Shown one piece after another: positions 1 through 7,213 of a DNA stretch of 53,931 nucleotides. The stretch comes from Chitinophagaceae bacterium (GTDB taxonomy: Bacteria; Bacteroidota; Bacteroidia; Chitinophagales; Chitinophagaceae). A model generated the notes under the pieces. The model saw only the letters and a program-made list of their open reading frames with translations. It was not told the DNA's origin and made no database searches. The stretch's first letter is position 1. Each line of letters begins with the position of its first letter. The stretch lies in assembly GCA_016786885.1 (NCBI GenBank), contig JAEUVO010000025.1, positions 1 to 53,931 on the forward strand, in the 5' to 3' direction. The position numbers and the translations under genes are program-made.

Positions 1-333
1 CATTTAATTACTTAATAATCAATTAATTAAAAAATAAAATTATTTGTTTTTTTCCATCATGACAGCCTTCCTAAGTTATTCACAGCACGAAAAATTTATT
101 TTGAAATGTGGGGCATAATTGTAACTTAGCAATAGAATTTAATGGGTTAGTAAGTAAAAGGGTCAATCGCAAGGTTGGCCCTTTTTACATTTTCAAATCA
201 ACCAGTAAATCTCAATTAACTCTCTTCGATTTTGGGGTTCTGATTTACTCCAATCTATCCATGTTTTATTCTTTTTTATCTACTCATTATTCAAGTTTTG
301 AATAAACACAACCCAATCGTTTAATTTTATTAC
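1..333. other. Non-coding stretch upstream of radA
   Basis: This AT-rich stretch has no convincing gene. A 65-codon open frame at 108-305 runs straight through a terminator hairpin and resembles no protein I know. What can be seen is a hairpin plus T-run at 156-186, a DnaA-box-like TTATTCACA near 77-85 (single copy) and a 15-base segment at 142-156 that is exactly complementary to 24171-24185. The radA start is preceded at 5 bases by TAATTTTA, a variant -7 box. The piece before the terminator may be the 3' end of a transcript or small RNA whose start I cannot fix. Confidence 0.6.
156..186 (+). terminator. Intrinsic terminator
   Basis: The arms GGGTCAA (160-166) and TTGGCCC (175-181) pair through 7 bp with one G-T wobble across an 8-base loop. 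AAAA before and TTTTT after extend the stem and supply the U-tract. It reads on the plus strand and ends a transcript that starts upstream or within the first 150 bases, well before radA. Confidence 0.75.
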
Positions 334-1710
334 ATGAGTAAAGTAAAGACATCATTTTTTTGTCAGAGCTGTGGCTACGAAAGTGTGAAATGGGTGGGTC
401 AATGTCCTTCGTGTGGCCAGTGGAATACATTTGTTGAAGAACTGGTTCAAAAAGATAATTCAAAAAGCAGCAATACCTGGAAAGATTATTCAGAAGAAAA
501 AAGAATCAGTAAAACTATCTCATTAAATGAGGTAAAGAGCAGCGAAGAAAAAAGATTACCCACTGCTGATCCGGAATTGAACCGTGTACTGGGCGGTGGT
601 ATTGTTCCCGGAAGCCTGGTATTGGTTGCCGGAGAACCTGGTATTGGCAAATCAACTTTGTTTTTACAAAATGGATTATGGCTTAAAGATGTTTCTGTTC
701 TTTATATAAGCGGAGAAGAAAGCGAACAGCAAATTAAAATGCGGGCCGACCGCTTAGGATTGAAGAATGACAACTTCTATCTCTTAACTGAAACATCCAC
801 TCAAACTATTTTCCAGGAGATAAAAAAACTGAAACCGCAGTTAGTCATTGTAGATTCTATACAAACATTGCAAACAAATTTCATTGATTCTTCCCCGGGT
901 AGTGTATCACAGATAAGAGAATGTGCTGCAGAATTTCAACGCTTTGCAAAAGAGACCAATACCCCTGTTTTCCTGATTGGGCATATAACAAAAGATGGCA
1001 GCATTGCCGGACCCAAGATACTGGAACATATGGTTGATACAGTATTGCAGTTTGAAGGTGACCGGCACTATGCCTATAGAATTTTAAGAACACTGAAGAA
1101 TCGTTTTGGAAGTACTGCCGAGTTGGGCATCTATGAAATGACAGACGAAGGCATGAGAGGCGTTTTAAATCCCAGTGAAATATTAATTACGCAGAAAGAG
1201 GATCAGCTTAGTGGTATAGCCATTGCAGCAACAATAGAAGGTATGCGGCCTTTACTGATCGAAGTACAGGCATTGGTAACTCAATCAGTTTATGGAACGC
1301 CGCAGCGTACTGTCAGCGGTTTTGATTTAAGGCGTTTACAGTTGCTACTGGCAGTGTTGGAAAAAAGAGGCGGTTTTCATTTCGGGATGAAGGATGTGTT
1401 CCTGAATATTGCCGGAGGAATTAAAGTGGAAGATCCTTCTATTGATCTGGCTGTGCTTTGCGCTTTATTATCTTCTTATGAAGATGTTACAGTGCCTCAG
1501 CATATATGCTTTGCCGGAGAGGTAGGCCTGAGTGGGGAAATAAGAGCTGTTAACCGTATTGAGCAACGCATTGCAGAAGCTGAGAAACTGGGTTTTGAAA
1601 AAATCATTGTTTCCAAATACAACCAAAAAGGATTAGTAAAACAAAAATTCGATATTGAAGTGGTAATGATGGGCAGAGTGGAGGAAGTGTACAGATACCT
1701 GTTCCAATGA
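334..1710 (+). CDS. radA: DNA repair protein RadA (Sms)
   Basis: RadA is a RecA-like ATPase and helicase that helps branch migration and processing of recombination intermediates. At 458 residues it has normal family length. The N-terminal C4 zinc finger is CQSC...CPSC (residues 10-27). Walker A is GEPGIGKST (100-108) and the RadA-specific KNRFG motif is at 255-259. The C-terminal third is the Lon-protease-like domain, with VEDPSIDLAV conserved. The ATG at 334 sits 5 bases after TAATTTTA, so the leader is probably very short. comF overlaps its stop by 4 bases (ATGA), so the two are co-transcribed and probably translationally coupled. Confidence 0.97.
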   Translation: MSKVKTSFFCQSCGYESVKWVGQCPSCGQWNTFVEELVQKDNSKSSNTWKDYSEEKRISKTISLNEVKSSEEKRLPTADPELNRVLGGGIVPGSLVLVAGEPGIGKSTLFLQNGLWLKDVSVLYISGEESEQQIKMRADRLGLKNDNFYLLTETSTQTIFQEIKKLKPQLVIVDSIQTLQTNFIDSSPGSVSQIRECAAEFQRFAKETNTPVFLIGHITKDGSIAGPKILEHMVDTVLQFEGDRHYAYRILRTLKNRFGSTAELGIYEMTDEGMRGVLNPSEILITQKEDQLSGIAIAATIEGMRPLLIEVQALVTQSVYGTPQRTVSGFDLRRLQLLLAVLEKRGGFHFGMKDVFLNIAGGIKVEDPSIDLAVLCALLSSYEDVTVPQHICFAGEVGLSGEIRAVNRIEQRIAEAEKLGFEKIIVSKYNQKGLVKQKFDIEVVMMGRVEEVYRYLFQ

Positions 1711-2405
1711 TCACACCAAAAGAAATAAAAGACGCTATTCTGCATCTACTCTTCCCGCATATTTGCACAGGATGCGGCAGCGATATATTGCACGAAGAGT
1801 CCGTATTGTGTATGAAATGTATAGATGCTATGCCGGAAACAAATTTTGAATTACATCCCAATAACCCCGTGGAGAAAACATTTTGGGGACGATTGCCACT
1901 CACCGGCGCCACTGCCCAATTCTACTTCACCAAAGAATCACTGATGCAACACCTGATGCACCAGTTTAAATACAAGGGAAATAAAGAACTGGGAATGCAA
2001 CTAGGCAAAATAATGGGAGAACAGCTAAAAAAATCCGGCCGTTTTGAAGTAGATGCACTGGTCCCACTTCCATTATTCCCTGCCAAAGAAAAAAGAAGGG
2101 GATATAACCAGGCTACCATTTTATGTGAGGGAATGGCTGAGGCGATGAAAATCCCCGTACTTAATAAAATAATCAGCCGGCCGCAGCATACAGAAACGCA
2201 AACAAAAAAAGGCAGGATAGAAAGATGGAAAAATATGGAAGGAAAATTTATCCTTTCCGATGCTGATGCAATAAAAAATATGCACCTCCTGCTGGTAGAT
2301 GATGTAGTAACTACCGGCGCCACCCTGGAAGCTTGCGGAAATGAACTATTAAAAGCTGAAAATGTACGGTTAAGTCTTGCCACTCTTTGTATAGCATCCC
2401 GTTAA
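1707..2405 (+). CDS. comF: ComF-family phosphoribosyltransferase-like protein
   Basis: This 232-residue protein is of the ComF/GntX type. An N-terminal zinc finger (C20, C23, C35, C38: CTGC...CMKC) is followed by a type I phosphoribosyltransferase fold with the PRPP-binding loop LLLVDDVVTTGAT near residues 193-205. Family members act in DNA uptake during natural transformation in some bacteria; in Bacteroidota the substrate and role are not settled. The start overlaps the radA stop, so a two-gene DNA-handling operon is likely. The next gene carries its own -7 box, so the operon probably ends here. Confidence 0.9.
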   Translation: MITPKEIKDAILHLLFPHICTGCGSDILHEESVLCMKCIDAMPETNFELHPNNPVEKTFWGRLPLTGATAQFYFTKESLMQHLMHQFKYKGNKELGMQLGKIMGEQLKKSGRFEVDALVPLPLFPAKEKRRGYNQATILCEGMAEAMKIPVLNKIISRPQHTETQTKKGRIERWKNMEGKFILSDADAIKNMHLLLVDDVVTTGATLEACGNELLKAENVRLSLATLCIASR

Positions 2406-2421
2406 TCTCAAATAGTTAAAC

Positions 2422-2429
2422 TATTTTTG
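2422..2429 (+). promoter_or_regulatory. -7 box TATTTTTG for the 2436 lipoprotein
   Basis: A perfect match to the Bacteroidota -7 element TAnnTTTG lies 6 bases before the ATG at 2436. If used, the mRNA would be nearly leaderless. A clear -33 TTTG at the right distance is not obvious. Confidence 0.55.
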
Positions 2430-2435
2430 ACCGTA

Positions 2436-3821
2436 ATGAAGATCCCCGGAATACTCGCCATATCCTTATTGATTATTCTTTTTTCCTGCCGGAAAGATTC
2501 ATTTATCACCTCTTCGGATGCAAGAGTCAGTATCAGCGCTGATACATTGAAATATGATACGGTATTTGTTACAGCTGGCTCAACGTACAGAACATTTAAG
2601 ATCATAAACGAGAATAATCAAAAGCTGCGTTTGTCATCGCTGAAGCTGATAGGCGGCTCCTCTTCTTCTTTCAAAATGAATGTAGATGGTATTGCCGGTT
2701 TACAGTTCAGCAATCTTGAAATAAATGCCAATGATAGCCTCTATGTATTTGTACAGGTCAATATTAATCCTACTGCGGCTAATCTTCCTTTTGTTATCCG
2801 GGACAGTATTGAAGTAAGCTATAACGGGAACGACAAACTGGTACAATTAGAAGCATGGGGGCAGAATGCCCATTTTTTCAGGGACAGAGTTATAAACACA
2901 AACGAAACATGGAACAATGACCTGCCCTATGTTATTCTTGGATCATTACTGGTAAACACCAATCAAACTCTGACCATTAATAAAGGTTGCCGTATTTATA
3001 TTCATGCAGATGCACCCATTGTTGTGGATGGCACTTTGCAGGTAAACGGATTGAAAGACACGGCTGACAGGGTTTATTTCCAGGGGGACAGGCTGGATGA
3101 ACCTTACAAAGATTTTCCTGCCAGCTGGCCGGGTATTTTCTTTTTGGATAATGCAAAAGATAATATTCTCAATTATACAGTAATAAAAAATGCCTACCAG
3201 GCAATTGGCATCACAGCACCATCACCTAATGCTAATCCCAAACTTACCCTGAATGAATGTATTATTGATAATGCCTATGATGCTGGTATCATTTCATTGA
3301 ATTCAAGTATCAGGGCCCGGAATTGCCTGATCACAAATTGTGGTAAAAACCTTTTCCTGGCCCAAGGTGGTGATTACCAGTTTACCCATTGCACTGTGGT
3401 TACCTATGCTAATCGTTACATTGAACATAAAGACCCGGTACTTACTCTAAGTAATACAGCTAATAATATTTCAAATAACCTGAATGCTATATTCCGTAAC
3501 TGTCTTTTCTGGGGCGAAAATGGGTTGGTGAATGATGAAGTGGTGGTAATTAAAAACGGAACCACCACTTTTAATGTCAACTTTGATTATAATCTCTGGA
3601 AAGTACAAACCCCGCCTTCAAATATCATCAGCAACCAGATCATCAATAACCAGCCGCCCCTGTTCGACAGTATTAATACCTCAAAAAATTATTATGATTT
3701 CAGGTTAAATACTGCGTCTCCTGCCCTTAACAAAGGAGTTAATGCGGGGGCAATTACCGACCTGGACGGAAAACCAAGGCCTGTTGGCCTTCCGGACCTG
3801 GGTTGTTTTGAAAAGCAGTAA
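2436..3821 (+). CDS. Lipoprotein with right-handed beta-helix region
   Basis: A predicted lipoprotein of 461 residues. The hydrophobic N-terminus ends in the lipobox LFSC with the lipidated cysteine at residue 18. The ATG at 2436 is preferred to an in-frame TTG at 2427, because that TTG lies inside the -7 box and the ATG begins the signal peptide exactly. The middle carries repeated short beta-strand turns rich in N, D and I (residues about 160-400), as in parallel beta-helix proteins. The last 40 residues (SPALNKG...DLDGKPRP...DLGCFE) match the tail common to Bacteroidota choice-of-anchor and pectate-lyase-like proteins. Substrate unknown; cell-surface placement is inferred. Confidence 0.8.
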   Translation: MKIPGILAISLLIILFSCRKDSFITSSDARVSISADTLKYDTVFVTAGSTYRTFKIINENNQKLRLSSLKLIGGSSSSFKMNVDGIAGLQFSNLEINANDSLYVFVQVNINPTAANLPFVIRDSIEVSYNGNDKLVQLEAWGQNAHFFRDRVINTNETWNNDLPYVILGSLLVNTNQTLTINKGCRIYIHADAPIVVDGTLQVNGLKDTADRVYFQGDRLDEPYKDFPASWPGIFFLDNAKDNILNYTVIKNAYQAIGITAPSPNANPKLTLNECIIDNAYDAGIISLNSSIRARNCLITNCGKNLFLAQGGDYQFTHCTVVTYANRYIEHKDPVLTLSNTANNISNNLNAIFRNCLFWGENGLVNDEVVVIKNGTTTFNVNFDYNLWKVQTPPSNIISNQIINNQPPLFDSINTSKNYYDFRLNTASPALNKGVNAGAITDLDGKPRPVGLPDLGCFEKQ

Positions 3822-3866
3822 TGGCAACTTTCAATATTTAATGCCCGATTAGAACCAGGGTTGATA

Positions 3867-3874
3867 TAACTTTG
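3867..3874 (+). promoter_or_regulatory. -7 box TAACTTTG for the glutathione peroxidase gene
   Basis: An exact TAnnTTTG match 28 bases before the ATG at 3903. The bases just downstream (TTATTCTCCTGA) closely resemble those after the sod -7 box at 38686-38693 (TTATCCTCTTAA), which may mean shared control. Confidence 0.55.
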
Positions 3875-3902
3875 TTATTCTCCTGAAACGAAAACATCAA
3901 TC

Positions 3903-4469
3903 ATGAAAACATTGCTTTTGACTATGATATTAGCTACTACATTAACCGGCGGCTCTATTTATGACTTTAAAGTGCCCGGTCTGGATGGAACAGATATTGA
4001 TTTTTCCCGGTACAAAGGGAAAAAGATCATGATTGTTAACACAGCCTCTAAATGCGGCAATACCCCTCAGTATAAAGACCTGGAAACTTTGTATGAAAAA
4101 TATAAAGACAAACTGGTAATTGTAGGTTTTCCGGCCAACAACTTTGGTGAGCAAGAACCGGGCACCAATGCCGATATAAAAGAATTTTGTACCAAGAACT
4201 ATGGTGTTACATTCCCGCTCGCAGAAAAAGTATCTGTACGGGGTGATGATATTCATCCATTGTTCAAATACCTGAATGAGCAATCCAAAGAACTGGCGAA
4301 AAATGTACCGGCCGACAATTCAAAAGATCTTGTCTGGAAAAGATTTTTACAAGATCCTGTAATCTGGAATTTTACCAAATTCCTGCTGGACGAAAATGGA
4401 AAATTAGTTGCTGTCTTTCATCACAAATCAAACCCGATGAGTGAGGAAGTATTGAAATATTTAAACTAG
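3903..4469 (+). CDS. Exported glutathione peroxidase (Cys type)
   Basis: GPx-family thiol peroxidase of 188 residues that reduces hydroperoxides. A signal peptide covers residues 1-18 (no lipobox), so a periplasmic location is likely. The active-site block VNTASKCGNTPQY has cysteine C51 where animal enzymes have selenocysteine. The other conserved elements FPANNFGEQEPG (glutamine) and WNF (tryptophan, asparagine) are present. Such Cys-type enzymes usually take electrons from thioredoxin rather than glutathione. It is convergent with a thioredoxin-like lipoprotein gene (gap 1 base). A membrane-anchored paralogue lies at 35782-36465. Confidence 0.92.
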   Translation: MKTLLLTMILATTLTGGSIYDFKVPGLDGTDIDFSRYKGKKIMIVNTASKCGNTPQYKDLETLYEKYKDKLVIVGFPANNFGEQEPGTNADIKEFCTKNYGVTFPLAEKVSVRGDDIHPLFKYLNEQSKELAKNVPADNSKDLVWKRFLQDPVIWNFTKFLLDENGKLVAVFHHKSNPMSEEVLKYLN

Positions 4470-4470
4470 G

Positions 4471-5688
4471 CTAGCGACTATTTTTTATTAAAAATTGGTT
4501 CACTTCATTTATATCAGAGGATCTAAGTAAAATCCTTTTGTTTTTATCAACAATAAGATAAGAAGGGTATGCTTCTACATATAATTTTTTCGTTCCTTTT
4601 TGGTCAATCCGGTACTTCTGAAACGGATAGTTCTTTGATTTGAGATACTTTAACATATCTTCCTCTTTATCTCCGCTATTAAATGTATAGAATTGCACTT
4701 TGCCGGAATATTGATTTATCAGCTTTACAAAAGAGGGCCCCTGAACATGACAACCAACACACCAATTTCCCCAAAAATAAAGGACCGTTAACTCTGTTTC
4801 TGCTGTAAACTCAAATCTTCTGTTAACACTTGTTTCATCGATAAACCTGAAGTCGCCTAATACTTCTGTTGTATCAAGTATTTTATTTAAAGCAAGTAGT
4901 TCAACATTATTTCCAAATTTATCAATAGAGATAACTTTATAGGTGTTGTTTTTAAACGGTAGCAGTACATTCTTTCTGCTTTCTTTAGTCCATGTTTGAT
5001 ATTTTATAAGGCGGCCGTTTTTCAAAATATCCCCGGCTATTATCTTATCCTCCTTGTCATTGTAAAACCCATTTACATTGTAATCATATAATGTAACCAC
5101 ATTACTGTCCGGCAACAGTACCCTCCTGAAATTATTCCTCTTATCAAACATAACATACTTTGACGGCAAAGCATTTTTCCATCTGCTTGTCATTCCCTTA
5201 TGCAACCAGCCATATTGGGAGTCTGGAACATCCCTTCTAAAAAGCCACCGGGTCACAAACTGACCTGCATTTTCATAGTGGTTCATCATACCTACCTCAA
5301 ACCATTTCCCCGGCTCAATGGCATAAATACTGTCATCAGTAAAATCAAGGTTGCCGTTTTTATCAAACACAATTTGTGTTTCAGTAGTATCATAGGTGCA
5401 GATTAGAAAAAAAACAGTGGGCCCTGTAGTATTTTTTTTCATACCGGTAAAATAATCGCTTCCCCACGCAATGTTTCTGCCTTTAAAACTACCAGGAACA
5501 ATTATTGAGTACGCTTTTTTGGAGCTATAAATAGAATCAGAGGTAAGTATTCCTAAGAAATTAATTCCGGTTGATAGGGTTCCGTCATTGAAATATCCTT
5601 TTTCTGAATTATAAACTTCCCCCTTTTCCTGACCATTACAAGCCAATATGGAAATAAAAACAAACGACAATAATGAATTTAGCTTCAT
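4471..5688 (-). CDS. TlpA-like thioredoxin-fold lipoprotein
   Basis: A 405-residue lipoprotein (lipobox ILAC, lipidated C17). The first roughly 270 residues have no domain I can name; they are rich in aromatic beta-strand segments and calcium-loop-like pieces such as DKNGNLDFTDD. The C-terminal 130 residues form a thioredoxin domain of the TlpA/ResA type, with the redox motif WCVGC in FWGNWCVGCHVQG and a later cis-proline region (YPSYLIVD). It probably acts as a periplasm-facing or surface thiol reductase. The start is the ATG at 5688, three bases after TAGATTTA on the minus strand, a weak -7 variant. Confidence 0.82.
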   Translation of the reverse strand: MKLNSLLSFVFISILACNGQEKGEVYNSEKGYFNDGTLSTGINFLGILTSDSIYSSKKAYSIIVPGSFKGRNIAWGSDYFTGMKKNTTGPTVFFLICTYDTTETQIVFDKNGNLDFTDDSIYAIEPGKWFEVGMMNHYENAGQFVTRWLFRRDVPDSQYGWLHKGMTSRWKNALPSKYVMFDKRNNFRRVLLPDSNVVTLYDYNVNGFYNDKEDKIIAGDILKNGRLIKYQTWTKESRKNVLLPFKNNTYKVISIDKFGNNVELLALNKILDTTEVLGDFRFIDETSVNRRFEFTAETELTVLYFWGNWCVGCHVQGPSFVKLINQYSGKVQFYTFNSGDKEEDMLKYLKSKNYPFQKYRIDQKGTKKLYVEAYPSYLIVDKNKRILLRSSDINEVNQFLIKNSR

Positions 5689-5724
5689 ACTTAAATCTAA
5701 TATTTTTTCATTTCAGCTAAATCC

Positions 5725-5732
5725 TATTTTTG
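5725..5732 (+). promoter_or_regulatory. -7 box TATTTTTG for holB
   Basis: Exact TAnnTTTG match ending 6 bases before the ATG at 5739, with the T-run TTTTTTC about 17 bases upstream as a possible -33 region. The spacing to ATG equals that of the gene at 2436. Confidence 0.6.
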
Positions 5733-5738
5733 TTCCAC

Positions 5739-6953
5739 ATGCAATTCTCCGATATCATAGGTCAGCAGGCAGTAAAACAACAACTAGCAGAGCTGGTACA
5801 ACATAACAGGCTTAGCCATGCTTTATTATTCTTAGGAAAAGAAGGAAACGGCGCATTACCATTAGCACTGGCCTTTGCCCAGTATGTAGTTTGTACCCCA
5901 AAAACCCCTGAAGGGGGCTTAGGGCCATCTTTATTCGGAGAACCCGAACCTCATCTCGCCTCAGGCGAGACAAACCTTAAACCTCGAACAGACAGTTGCG
6001 GCGTTTGCCCTGCTTGTCTAAAAGCTCAGCAACTGGTTCATCCCGATATTCATTTCTCTTACCCTACTGTTACAAAGAAAGCCGGGGAAAAACCTGTCGC
6101 TACTGACTTTATTACTGAGTGGAGAGAATTTGTAAAACTAAATCCTTACGGCAACTCCTTCGACTGGATTGAACTGATCAAAGAAAAAGAAAACAGCCAG
6201 GGAAAGATAACCGCAGAAGAGTGTAATGACATTATCCGCAAACTGAGTCTGAAAAGTTTTGAGAGTGAATACAAGATCCTCATCATGTGGATGCCGGAAA
6301 TGCTGGGAGCAGAAGGAAATAAGTTATTAAAGCTGATTGAAGAGCCCCCGCCTAACACGCTGTTCATACTCGTTACAGAAAATGATGCGCTGATGTTGCA
6401 AACCATCGTCAGCCGTTGCCAGTTGATAAAAGTACCGGCATTAGAAACAAAAGATATTGAAGAGGCTCTTACCAGTCGCAATAAAACGGAACCTGCTATT
6501 GCCCGCCAGGTGGCCAGTGTAAGTGAAGGCAATTACCGGGAAGCCCTGCAATTAGTGCAACATGCTGAAGAAGACTGGCAGGCACTTTTACGAGAATGGC
6601 TGAATGCTGTTTTGAAAACAGGACCGGTGGCACAAACCAAATGGGTGGAAGAGATCAGTCGGCTGGGACGGGAAAAGCAAAAACAGTTTCTCCGTTATTT
6701 TAATCACCTGCTGGAACAGGCCATCCTGCTCCGGGCCACAGGCGATGCCCCGGGTGCTTTCGGTACAGAGCGGGATTTTGCCGAACGGCTGAACAAAATT
6801 GCCGGCATGGAGCAGCAGCAGGCTATTATAGAGGAACTTGACAGGGCCAGCTACTATATAGAAAGGAATGCCAATGGCAAAATGCTCTTCCATGCCCTTA
6901 CCATTAAACTATACCATATTATTCAGGATAAGATTGTATTTTTGATGGATTGA
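5739..6953 (+). CDS. holB: DNA polymerase III subunit delta'
   Basis: Clamp-loader subunit delta', 404 residues. The ATG at 5739 (MQFSDIIGQ) is chosen; an in-frame TTG at 5730 lies inside the -7 box. The AAA+ fold is seen in FSDIIGQ, the degenerate P-loop GKEGNGAL (Lys/Ser lost, as is usual for delta'), KLLKLIEEPP (sensor-like helix) and the SRC motif in VSRCQLIKVP. The zinc-module cysteines are C52, C87, C90 and C93. The first-to-second spacing of 34 residues is longer than usual because residues about 53-86 are low-complexity and encoded by DNA holding two palindromes (5905-5916 and 5954-5970). Probably monocistronic. Confidence 0.93.
   Translation: MQFSDIIGQQAVKQQLAELVQHNRLSHALLFLGKEGNGALPLALAFAQYVVCTPKTPEGGLGPSLFGEPEPHLASGETNLKPRTDSCGVCPACLKAQQLVHPDIHFSYPTVTKKAGEKPVATDFITEWREFVKLNPYGNSFDWIELIKEKENSQGKITAEECNDIIRKLSLKSFESEYKILIMWMPEMLGAEGNKLLKLIEEPPPNTLFILVTENDALMLQTIVSRCQLIKVPALETKDIEEALTSRNKTEPAIARQVASVSEGNYREALQLVQHAEEDWQALLREWLNAVLKTGPVAQTKWVEEISRLGREKQKQFLRYFNHLLEQAILLRATGDAPGAFGTERDFAERLNKIAGMEQQQAIIEELDRASYYIERNANGKMLFHALTIKLYHIIQDKIVFLMD
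5905..5970. repeat. Palindromic repeat pair inside holB
   Basis: CCCCTGAAGGGG at 5905-5916 and a 17-base near-palindrome (arms TCTCGCCT / AGGCGAGA, 5954-5970) lie within the codons for holB residues about 56-77. The first belongs to the same family as the two palindromes between genes at 16234-16245 and 16309-16320; the bases after it (GGCTTAG) resemble the AACTTAG after the inverted intergenic copy. It therefore looks like an intergenic repeat that entered a gene in-frame. Confidence 0.7.
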
Positions 6954-7012
6954 GGCAGGTGTAGGTAATTAGTGTATTGATTTATTGGGAATTAGGCAAC
7001 ACCACACGGCTT

Positions 7013-7148
7013 GCAGAATTATAAAATGCTTCGTTTGTTTTTGCAACATATAACAGTTTCGCATGTATCGGGTACTGGCAAGTCTTGCTCAGTAGAATTA
7101 CCGAACGTACAAGAGTGCGACGCAACGACAGCCTGATAGTAATTCTGC
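7013..7148. repeat. 136-bp non-coding element with 9-bp inverted ends
   Basis: The ends GCAGAATTA (7013-7021) and TAATTCTGC (7140-7148) are perfect inverted repeats. The interior has higher GC than the flanks, no start or convincing frame on either strand, and a partial internal copy of the end (GTAGAATTAC near 7092-7101). It sits between holB and ricT. A dispersed MITE-like or repeat element is possible; a genome search is needed to show copies. Confidence 0.45.
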
Positions 7149-7174
7149 AGCCCGGTTCATCATCTTCCTCAATA

Positions 7175-7209
7175 TTTTTTGTTTTTGAATTTTGACTTTT
7201 TATTTTTTG
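7175..7209. repeat. T-rich heptamer array upstream of ricT
   Basis: Five consecutive 7-base units of loose form NTTTTNA (for example TTTTTGA, ATTTTGA, CTTTTTA) end 5 bases before the ricT ATG at 7214. It would also supply the TTTTG/TTTTTTG promoter-like tracts. This is the weakest of the heptamer arrays, because T-rich sequence can look periodic by chance. Confidence 0.4.
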
Positions 7210-7213
7210 AATA

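Noticed and set aside
77..85. DnaA-box-like TTATTCACA, and exact TTATCCACA near 24070
   Set aside because: Single boxes far apart, without clustering or an adjacent origin gene; a further match lies inside dacB. Not evidence of an origin.
108..305. 65-codon open frame before radA
   Set aside because: Runs through an intrinsic terminator; atypical composition and no recognisable similarity.
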